A stretch of 64,000 nucleotides of DNA. Origin: Planctomycetaceae bacterium. Its GTDB lineage: Bacteria; Planctomycetota; Phycisphaerae; Tepidisphaerales; Tepidisphaeraceae. Below, piece after piece: positions 1 through 6,985 of this stretch; position 1 is the stretch's first letter, and each line of letters starts with the position of its first letter. The notes below the pieces were generated by a model that searched no databases, had not been told where the DNA came from, and saw only the letters and a list, made by a program, of their open reading frames with translations. The DNA lies in the NCBI GenBank assembly GCA_027487775.1, contig JAIYCY010000021.1, forward strand, positions 1 to 64,000. The letters are read 5' to 3'. The translations under genes were made by a program, and so were the position numbers.

Positions 1-268
1 TCCCACCCCTCGGCCGGGGTTCCCACCGCGTCCGCATCGCGCGTCAGCTCATCCAGCTTCTGCGAATAGCCCGTCGGGTTGCGATGATCGATGACCGATC
101 GCCGAGTTTCTTCCGCATCCCGCGTCTCAAACCTTCGCCCCTCCGCGTCATACGCAAACACTTAATCCCCAGCATCGATCGGAGTTGAGGTCGGATCGGT
201 GATGAAGTTCGGATCGAGCTTGCCGGAGGTTGATTCCATCGACCGATCCCCATCCGAATCAAACGCCA
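1..268 (-). pseudogene. Rhs core fragment, cassette A (broken, runs off the window)
   Basis: Read on the minus strand, this stretch closely matches the start of the Rhs fragment at 2700-2967 (the segment beginning FDGDGDRSMES and continuing to VFAYDAEGRRF). In this copy the codon matching the GAG of GDEVFAYD has become an in-frame TAA (162-164), so the core is interrupted. Homology stops near 268, about 30 bases after the stop codon of the upstream SUMF1-like gene. The rest of the cassette lies outside the window. It is best read as a decayed or displaced Rhs tip cassette in tandem with those at 1478-2965 and 4214-5099. A start codon after the TAA could still give a shorter product. Confidence 0.75.
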
Positions 269-300
269 AAATCAACAACACGGTCTCAGTCGCGTACTTC

Positions 301-945
301 TTAAACGCTTCTACATACTCGAAATTCAGTCATCTCAAGTACAGTCCCGGGAGGGACAGCACGCCTCCAAACAAGTTTCTCCCAACCATGCCACAAAAAG
401 TGATTCGGCCCAATCCGCTTTAATAGCCAATGGTCTTCGATCGGAATTCGAATACCCGCAGCAGGCTCCAATTGCTCTCGTATGAATCGGGGAAGTTCCC
501 CCACCCTTGTATCCACAATCTCGTTTCCGAAACCTTCCATGAACGGCGCGGATTGATCGCGCTTGGAGATTCGCTCAAATGCCTCCTTCTCGGGCATCGC
601 CTCCCAGCTTCTCACTTTTGCGGAAACCCATTGCTGGTCCGTTGGTAACAATACACCATAAAACTCGCAGAACGCCTTCATGTCTTCGATACACAGTTCC
701 CCCGCAGAGATTACGTCCAGAGAATAGCCCTCCCCAAGCGCCCATGAGACCGATTCACAATCGCGAAATGTCTGTTTCCGCTTAGTTCGCTCGGCGAGGG
801 TCCGGTAGCCTGATTCTTTGCAGAACTGCTCGTACTGCACGACTGTGATCGTGAATTGTGATATCTCGAACCTGGGAACGAACGATCTTGTGCCGTCGAT
901 TTCAAACACGTCACATCCGCCAGCAGGAATCCATTGAAAATCCAT
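301..945 (-). CDS. SUMF1/FGE-sulfatase-like domain protein in Rhs array
   Basis: This 214-residue protein has the outline of a formylglycine-generating-enzyme (SUMF1) domain. An early segment (EISQFTITVVQYEQFCKES) resembles the family's 'pvTnaqYaaFv' region, a LPTDQQWVSAKVR segment resembles 'LPTEaEWEyAar', and the C terminus ends in the family-like FRVCRSV. The domain is divergent, and I do not see the paired active-site cysteines of true FGE. The ATG at 945 has a GGAG ribosome site seven bases upstream. It sits between Rhs cassettes A and B on the same strand, downstream of a small membrane protein. In this context it could be an accessory, immunity or ligand-binding protein; catalysis is doubtful. 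Confidence 0.6.
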   Translation of the reverse strand: MDFQWIPAGGCDVFEIDGTRSFVPRFEISQFTITVVQYEQFCKESGYRTLAERTKRKQTFRDCESVSWALGEGYSLDVISAGELCIEDMKAFCEFYGVLLPTDQQWVSAKVRSWEAMPEKEAFERISKRDQSAPFMEGFGNEIVDTRVGELPRFIREQLEPAAGIRIPIEDHWLLKRIGPNHFLWHGWEKLVWRRAVPPGTVLEMTEFRVCRSV

Positions 946-1169
946 ATATGCTCTCCAACAACTTTCAGAAGGCGGTACGCATCATCACTGAACGTAGCAC
1001 GACAAGACCAACGATCGCACCCAGCGATCCCAACATCGATCATAGGAAGCGCCTGTGCAAGCGCGTTCGATTGATCGAGGCTCATCGTGAAAGGGAAGGG
1101 CAATGGGGACGTCAGAAGTAATGACGATTGCATTCTACTTACGTCCCATATTTTGATCGTTCCTTTCTA

Positions 1170-1448
1170 CTAGACGATCAATGACGCAATAGCGAAGATG
1201 CTCAGCACAATCGCGCATATGAACTGAACGGTAAGATAATATGCTAATATCGACTCAAATCGCCCAGACAGCTCACCACGTGTAACAAAAAACAACAATG
1301 CAACGCACATCGGAATGAATAGAGTGATAATAAACCAAAGCGCCATCGCCAACCAGCTTCTCGGAAAGAGCAGCAATACGGATGGCAACACCATAATAGA
1401 ACACACAATTACCCATAGCGGACGGTCGTAGTCTGATGAGACTGGCAT
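1170..1448 (-). CDS. small membrane protein, candidate immunity protein of Rhs tip B
   Basis: A 92-residue hydrophobic protein with about three membrane segments (WVIVCSIMVLPSVLLLF, WFIITLFIPMCVALLFF and a C-terminal QFICAIVLSIFAIASLI). The frame is open from a TTG at 1481 that overlaps the TGA of the Rhs gene. The ATG at 1448 is preferred because GGAGG lies five bases upstream of it. Its place immediately after the Rhs toxin-tip gene on the same strand is typical of a cognate immunity gene. That assignment is positional only; I do not recognise the family. The gene is visibly AT-richer than the housekeeping genes nearby. Confidence 0.65.
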   Translation of the reverse strand: MPVSSDYDRPLWVIVCSIMVLPSVLLLFPRSWLAMALWFIITLFIPMCVALLFFVTRGELSGRFESILAYYLTVQFICAIVLSIFAIASLIV

Positions 1449-1477
1449 TGACACCTCCGAACAGTCAGGTTGATAGA

Positions 1478-2965
1478 TCAATCACGTCCCTCCCACCATG
1501 TCGCCATCTTCGATATGGTCGTAAACACACCGATTGGAACATTCACAGCACCTGAAGCTGCGGAGAGTTTGAAGAATGTCTGAAGTGCCGACATCCTCAA
1601 TCCCGTCAACTTCGACCCGTACTGAATAGTAAATGCTCGGTATTCGACTTGAAGCTGCTTCAGATTAGACACCTTTCCGAGTCGCTCCGCGGTCATCAAT
1701 CCTGGCGATCGTATCTCATCCAGCACATGCGAGAGCTCGTGAGCGATCTTCGTCCAATCATCCGCGTGACTCTCGGTAAGTGCGAACATTTCATCCGTGA
1801 CACTGCTACCCCGTGATGCACTTACACCAATTCTGCTGCTGACAAAGTACGAGTGCACCTTGGTTGCAAGCTGAGAGATTTCGCCTTGGCGAAAACCAGC
1901 CATCTGCGCCCGTTCAATGAAACGAGGGTCGTCCGCCACACGAATGATTTTCCTATAGAGGGCTTCGATCGCTTCACGGCTGACTACCTTTGTGACGCCA
2001 ATCTTCGCCAAGCCAGACGCCATGCTTGCGCCACCAAACGTCAACATGTCAAGGGCAAGGAACAAGGAGTTCATTAGAACCCCAAATCCATCACCCTCTC
2101 TGATGCTCATTCCAAGTCCTCGCCCGGCACCCCATCCGGGGACGAATCCCTCCAGAAACGAACCAGAAGACTTCGTGAAGTATCCTGTCAGTCCGCCCGC
2201 GACTGCCAGAACGCCAACGCCCACAAAGACGCCCGCATACACCGAGATTCGACCGCTCGGATCCGTGTAGTACACCGGATTCGCGGAGCCGTAGAGGAAG
2301 AGGTTGGCGTCGGTCGTGTCGCCGGGGCCGAAGATGGTGGGGTCTTGGCTGCGGAATCTTCCTGTGCTCGCGTCGTAGTCTCGCGCTCGCAGGTCATACG
2401 CACCCAAACTGTGCGTCCGGAACTCGCCGGCGTATTGCAGATGGCTCTTCGCGTCCGCCTGCGTCAGCGGGATCGGCGAGCGGTCGGACGCCTGCGTCGG
2501 GTTGACCATCAGCGTGTAAAACTGACCCGCCACGCCGAAGGCATCATAGTCGTACGTCTCGCGCGTTTTGCCCTGAAGATCGAGCAGCCCGCGAACGCTG
2601 CCGTGCGTGTCGTACAGGAACAACTCCGGCAGATGGCTCCCCTCGACGCGTGCCTGCGCGATCACATCCAGGCCGATCGTGTAGCCTCGCTCGATCTCCC
2701 ACCCCTCGGCCGGGGTTGACTGAGCATCCGCGTCGCGTTTGATCTCATCCAGATTCTGCGAATAACCCGTCGGATTGCGATGATCGATGATCGCCCGCCG
2801 CGTTTCTTCCGCATCCCGCGTCTCAAACCGCCTGCCCTCCGCGTCATACGCAAACACCTCATCCCCCGAATCACTCGGCAGCGACGTCGGATTGAGTAGA
2901 TAGTTTGGATCGAGCTTGCCGGAGGTTGACTCCATCGACCGATCCCCATCCCCATCAAACGCCAC
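1478..2965 (-). CDS. orphan Rhs core fragment with HELSH metallopeptidase-like toxin tip (cassette B)
   Basis: A 495-residue protein. Residues about 1-245 are the end of an Rhs core, with YDTHGSVRGLLD, YDAFGV, YDLRARDYDASTGRF and ANPVYYTDPSG as the classic closing motif. Residues 245-495 are a variable tip: a glycine-rich hydrophobic stretch (about 248-330), then a domain with HELSH (409-413) and a downstream VEYRAF glutamate near 441, matching the zinc ligands of HExxH...E metallopeptidases. The N-terminal bulk of an Rhs protein is absent. The frame is open upstream only to a TGA at 2993-2995, the stop of the preceding gene, and GTG at 2965 is the likely start. This is an orphan tip that may be expressed only after recombination with a full-length rhs gene. 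The small membrane gene follows directly. Confidence 0.8.
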   Translation of the reverse strand: MAFDGDGDRSMESTSGKLDPNYLLNPTSLPSDSGDEVFAYDAEGRRFETRDAEETRRAIIDHRNPTGYSQNLDEIKRDADAQSTPAEGWEIERGYTIGLDVIAQARVEGSHLPELFLYDTHGSVRGLLDLQGKTRETYDYDAFGVAGQFYTLMVNPTQASDRSPIPLTQADAKSHLQYAGEFRTHSLGAYDLRARDYDASTGRFRSQDPTIFGPGDTTDANLFLYGSANPVYYTDPSGRISVYAGVFVGVGVLAVAGGLTGYFTKSSGSFLEGFVPGWGAGRGLGMSIREGDGFGVLMNSLFLALDMLTFGGASMASGLAKIGVTKVVSREAIEALYRKIIRVADDPRFIERAQMAGFRQGEISQLATKVHSYFVSSRIGVSASRGSSVTDEMFALTESHADDWTKIAHELSHVLDEIRSPGLMTAERLGKVSNLKQLQVEYRAFTIQYGSKLTGLRMSALQTFFKLSAASGAVNVPIGVFTTISKMATWWEGRD

Positions 2966-2992
2966 GAGCCGCCCGCGCCAGTTCGAAGATAA

Positions 2993-3409
2993 TCATCCAT
3001 CGATCAGCTCTTTCGCAACTTGAACCGCAGCCTTCGTGTCAAGAACCGTCTCACCCTCCTGCGGATCAAAAAGCACTCCGTTGGAAAGCTCCAGCATCGC
3101 CAGCACGAACCAACCCACGGCCCTCATCTCGGCTTCATCACCGCCCCACACAAAACAAGCCGCCAACGGATAGCGATTCACGCTACTTTCAAGCGGATCG
3201 TAATCTTCGGCAAGTTCCCGCGTGCTCGACCAACTGAACTCGAATCCCGTCTCCTCGCCGTCGAATTCAACTGGCAGAAATCCCGAATGATCATCCAGAC
3301 TGCTCACCTCCGATACGATGGCCACGTCGCGTTTCCGCACGTATTCCAAGATCGCATCCATTCGTGGCTGTCGTTCCTTCTTCATCAACACAAAAAGCTC
3401 TACAGACAT
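2993..3409 (-). CDS. acidic hypothetical protein, candidate Rhs immunity protein
   Basis: A 138-residue acidic protein I cannot assign to a named family. It contains FLPVEFDGEETGFEF, a WSSTRELAEDYDP segment and CFVWGGDEAEMRAVGWFVLAML, a soluble alpha/beta-looking pattern without membrane segments. The ATG at 3409 is chosen because AAGGAG lies nine bases upstream; an earlier in-frame start at 3457 lacks this. It is 62 bases downstream of the 3472-4212 gene on the same strand. Its stop TGA is directly followed, in the same frame, by Rhs core codons (SSNWRGRLVAF). The position between tips B and C supports an immunity or accessory role by context only. Confidence 0.6.
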   Translation of the reverse strand: MSVELFVLMKKERQPRMDAILEYVRKRDVAIVSEVSSLDDHSGFLPVEFDGEETGFEFSWSSTRELAEDYDPLESSVNRYPLAACFVWGGDEAEMRAVGWFVLAMLELSNGVLFDPQEGETVLDTKAAVQVAKELIDG

Positions 3410-3471
3410 GACCTGATACTCCTTGATTCTTCGAAGTACTACATTTACGTAACACACTGCAATCGACTCAT

Positions 3472-4212
3472 CTATTGTGGTGGCAGGATGACAAATGGGT
3501 CAGGACCGTCATAAATGGGCGGGAGTTTCTCACGCGCCTCGTGTGCCGCGATATTCTTCTCAAACCATGCGTGAATCGCAGGGCGATCGTGCTGAAGGCA
3601 GCGGTAGAACCATGCGATATGTTCTTCTTTCTCAATGTCGTCATCAGTCCAATCAATTTCACTCGCAATCATCGATTCTTTGTGATCTTGATACTTATTC
3701 TGATACTGCGACGTCAACTCGATCGCCTCATCCCATCTCTTCAGGCGAGCAGCGATCCATACGAGGTTCTCCATCACATGAAACGAATCAATGTATCCAA
3801 CCGACGGAGCCTGGCCCGCTCGTATTCGTTTTAGGAACTCAAATCCCGACGCCATCTCGATGAACGGCCGATGAAAGCCGAACCCCCATTTCTGGACATA
3901 CTCCAACATCTTTGTAGCAACATCTCTTCCATCATCCCCTAAAGGGACCACCCAAGACGCCCGCCTCTCAAATGTGCTATCGTGACCAAGACTTAGATGA
4001 AATGAGTCATAGCCATCCAGAAGATTGTTTACATGACCCTCTGGAGAGTCTACATAACGACTATCACCACTAATGACCTTGAAGTAGACGGACGCTACGA
4101 ACTCGCGATTCAGCCGACACCGTATGCCGTCCCCACGCCGGTTTACCGACCAAGCCGGCATACGAGGCAGAATCCACTTCTTTACAATTCTTCGTATTTC
4201 ATCTCGCCTCAT
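3472..4212 (-). CDS. hypothetical protein, candidate immunity protein of Rhs tip C
   Basis: A 246-residue soluble protein of unrecognised family. It is basic at the N terminus (MRRDEIRRIVKKWILPRM), with helical central and C-terminal parts (MENLVWIAARLKRWDEAIEL; EEHIAWFYRCLQHDRPAIHAWFEKN). The ATG at 4212 lies two bases from the TAA (4214-4216) of the nuclease-tip Rhs gene, and GAGG is placed as its ribosome site inside the end of that gene, so the two are translationally linked. This tight pairing is the usual arrangement for a toxin and its immunity protein; the function is inferred from position. It is AT-richer than the core genes. Confidence 0.65.
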   Translation of the reverse strand: MRRDEIRRIVKKWILPRMPAWSVNRRGDGIRCRLNREFVASVYFKVISGDSRYVDSPEGHVNNLLDGYDSFHLSLGHDSTFERRASWVVPLGDDGRDVATKMLEYVQKWGFGFHRPFIEMASGFEFLKRIRAGQAPSVGYIDSFHVMENLVWIAARLKRWDEAIELTSQYQNKYQDHKESMIASEIDWTDDDIEKEEHIAWFYRCLQHDRPAIHAWFEKNIAAHEAREKLPPIYDGPDPFVILPPQ

Positions 4213-4213
4213 G

Positions 4214-5099
4214 TTACCTCACTAAAACGCCAATAATGGGCAGGTGTCTCAGTTCACGGGGCAATTGTTTCCGAAGTTGAGCAATGCGCTGCGCTGACAA
4301 CACTGCAGACCCGGTCTTGAGGTCGAAGATTGCCAGAGGCTTACCCGTTGCAGGATCTTCATATACCACATCCAATCTGATTGAACCCGCCTCACTGTAG
4401 TCCGCTCGCGCTCCGTTCTTCTTAAAACTCATCTCCGTTTTGAAATTCGGAAGCCCACTCTGCACAAACAAATCCGCAAACCGCTTGTGCTGTCGGGTAC
4501 CACGGGCTGCAGTGCGAGCCATATCGATTGCGCTTTCACTTTGCCTGGCGATCGAGCTTACGGTTCGGATGGCGTTCTTCAACTGCGGGCTCAACGCGTT
4601 AGGAGCATGTTGAGTGATCACTCGCCCCGCCGCCCGAGCGACCCTCTGGCCCGGATTCAACGATCGCGTCGCTGCCCCGCCTGCGTAGTTGACCGTCGGG
4701 GAGCCTGCGCGATTCCCAAACGGAGACTCGGATGATGTTCCGCCCGATTCATCCCGATCGGGCGAGCCGGTGTCACCCGGCCAATAAACACGATAATCGC
4801 TCCCCTCTACTAAGCTGTCCTCTCCGGCCAACAGCCCATCCACGCCGTAACGCTCAAAGATGTTGATGTAACTCGACTGCACCGCCGCCCAGTACGCGCG
4901 GGCGACGAAATCCATCATCGAAATCACCATGTCCAGCCCAGAGGACAATCCATTGCTGACCCCAGATATGACCGCCATCTCGACATGGCTGAACAACCCA
5001 GTCGGATCCGTGTAGTACACCGGATTCGCCGAGCCGTAGAGGAAGAGGTTGGCGTCGGTGGTGTCGCCGGGGCCGAAGATGGTGGGGTCTTGGCTGCGG
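4214..5099 (-). CDS. orphan Rhs tip with PD-(D/E)XK-like nuclease domain (cassette C)
   Basis: Positions 5003-5099 are nearly identical to 2270-2375 of cassette B and encode the last ~33 core residues (SQDPTIFGPGD... to NPVYYTDPTG). Homology ends abruptly near 5100, and a TAG lies upstream in frame. A GTG at 5020 allows a 268-residue product (4214-5020). After the core, residues ~10-60 are hydrophobic or helical. A linker follows (TGSPDRDESGG), and the final ~90 residues carry MSFKKNGARADYS, then LDVVYEDPATGKPLAIFDLKTG, the D...DxK spacing of PD-(D/E)XK nucleases. This gives a probable DNase tip. The immunity candidate 3472-4212 follows within two bases. As it stands this is a silent or orphan tip. 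Confidence 0.7.
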
Positions 5100-5159
5100 G
5101 ATCGGCAGCGATGTCGGCCTCGTTGCTATGGGGTCTGATGCAGAATCACGCGTTTGGGA

Positions 5160-6746
5160 TCAGTTTTTCGCGCGTTTCTCAAAGAAAGCCTTCGCCGGGG
5201 CGGGAAACAGCACGCTCAAGAGCGTATCGCGATGTGATTGGATGAGGCCGGGGTTTTGGCGGTGCACTTCGACGAGGTCCAGTTCGGCCACGTAGTCGGC
5301 GGGTCGTTTGGTACAGATCGCCTCGCCGGACGCTTCGACCTTCTTCAAGACTTCTGCATCAGGCGGGGCGGGGAGTCGTCCGTATCTTCCGGCGACGAGT
5401 GCTTTGAATTCTTTGGTCATCATCGAATAGGGCGCGCCCGTGATGACGTTGAACGCCGCCTGCGATCCCACGATCTGGCTCGTCGGCGTGACCAGCGGTA
5501 CATAGCCCGCCGCCCGACGCACCACGGGAACCTCGTCGAGAATCTTGGGTAGAAGATCGAGTTTTCCCTGATCCTTGAGCTGTGCATGGAGGTTCGAGAT
5601 CATCCCGCCCGGCACTTGCGCCTCAAGCTGCTTGCGATCGACAGGCGGATAGCCTCGGCCGACCATGAGCTTGTCCTCGATCAATTCGATGGCTTGGTCG
5701 AGCAGCTTTCGGTCACGTTTCGACTTGTACTCCATCACACACGCAACCGCCCGCGCGACCCAGCCGCGTTCTTCGGGGGTCGGTTCGACCGACCAGGGCC
5801 CGCCGAACTTTTCCGGACTCGCATCGACGGCGACCAGTTCTTTGCGGATCTTTCGCAGCTCTTCATCGATCTTCATCGACGTCGATAGATCGATACCCAA
5901 AGGCTGGCCCAACTCTTTGGCAAACCACGCAAACAGTTCGATCGGCGGTTGGCTGGTCGCGCCGGCCATCGGTCCGTAGGCCGTATCGAGATACTCAACG
6001 CCCAGCACCATGCCGACGAGGTAGCTGATGATGGCCAGTCCGTTGGTGCAGTGTGAGTGGAGCGTCAGGACGTGATTCGGCAGCGTGTGACGCAGGCCTT
6101 CGATGAGGTCGAAGGCGTCGGCGGGGTGAAGGAGGCCTGCCATGTCCTTGATCGCGATCGAGTCCGCCCCATGATCCGCAGCGGAGATCGCGAATCTTAC
6201 GAAGTAGTCGGTGTCATGGATCGGGCTCGTGGTGTAGCTGAGTGCGACTTCGGCGTGTCCGTTGAATGTTTTGGTTGCCATGATCGGCACGATGACGTTG
6301 CGCGAGTCGTTGAGCGCATCGAAGATGCGGATTCGCGTGTTGCCCGAGCGGACGGCTTCCTTGAGAAACGCACAGACGACGTTGTCAGGATAAGGCGTAT
6401 AGCCGAACAGATTTTGCCCGCGGCAGAGTGAGCGGATCGCCGGGCCGGCCGGGCCGAGGCATTTGTAGAATGTGTCGAGTCGATCGAACGGATCATCGCC
6501 GGTGAAACGAAGGCATGAATCTAGCGTCGCGCCGCCCCAGAGTTCGAGGATGTCATAGCCGGCGTCCTTGAGCATGGGCAGGACGCGCATGCACTGAGCG
6601 GTGGAGGCGCGGGTGGCGAGCAGCGACTGGTGTCCGTCGCGAAGTGACGTGTCGATGAACCGCGTGGCCCGGGGCTTTCGCGGTCCGTCGCGGGGGATCG
6701 GGGGCTGTTGGGCGGACGACTTCATGGAGGTCGATGATTCTGACAT
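5160..6746 (-). CDS. biotin-dependent carboxyltransferase subunit (methylmalonyl-CoA carboxyltransferase 5S / PycB / OadA-like)
   Basis: A 528-residue cytosolic protein of the 5S transcarboxylase / pyruvate carboxylase subunit B / oxaloacetate decarboxylase alpha family. It transfers CO2 between carboxybiotin and pyruvate/oxaloacetate. The HMGL-like TIM barrel is clear: FIDTSLRDGHQS (36-41, metal and substrate site), ELWGGATLD, AIKDMAG (the lysine that is carbamylated in the family) and LHSHCTNG (metal histidines). The conserved carboxylase domain follows (YVPLVTPTSQIVGSQAAFNV). There is no C-terminal biotinyl domain, so biotin must come from a separate carrier. The ATG at 6746 is preferred over upstream starts because the family homology begins just after it. 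The gene is divergent from cstA, with 239 bases between them. Which substrate pair it uses is not decidable here. Confidence 0.9.
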   Translation of the reverse strand: MSESSTSMKSSAQQPPIPRDGPRKPRATRFIDTSLRDGHQSLLATRASTAQCMRVLPMLKDAGYDILELWGGATLDSCLRFTGDDPFDRLDTFYKCLGPAGPAIRSLCRGQNLFGYTPYPDNVVCAFLKEAVRSGNTRIRIFDALNDSRNVIVPIMATKTFNGHAEVALSYTTSPIHDTDYFVRFAISAADHGADSIAIKDMAGLLHPADAFDLIEGLRHTLPNHVLTLHSHCTNGLAIISYLVGMVLGVEYLDTAYGPMAGATSQPPIELFAWFAKELGQPLGIDLSTSMKIDEELRKIRKELVAVDASPEKFGGPWSVEPTPEERGWVARAVACVMEYKSKRDRKLLDQAIELIEDKLMVGRGYPPVDRKQLEAQVPGGMISNLHAQLKDQGKLDLLPKILDEVPVVRRAAGYVPLVTPTSQIVGSQAAFNVITGAPYSMMTKEFKALVAGRYGRLPAPPDAEVLKKVEASGEAICTKRPADYVAELDLVEVHRQNPGLIQSHRDTLLSVLFPAPAKAFFEKRAKN

Positions 6747-6985
6747 GGTTGAGCCTGTCGCTTGCTGGGGTTCGATCACGAAGACAGCCGGGATGGAACG
6801 GGGTGAAATTCGGCCCGGGCCGATCAAAAGACTTTTACATCCGAAATGTACTCGTTCGGTATCGACTTGCCGAGTATTCGGCTTGAGGTTTTGGTGTGAC
6901 AGAGTGTCGCGGGCCGGCTTGCCGAGAGGCGGGTGATCCGCGAGCATCGCCCGTCAACCTGCCGGGTATCAGAGGAGATCCACGC

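Noticed and set aside
6747-6985. Riboswitch upstream of cstA
   Set aside because: The leader is GC-rich with some stem potential, but no known riboswitch consensus could be recognised.
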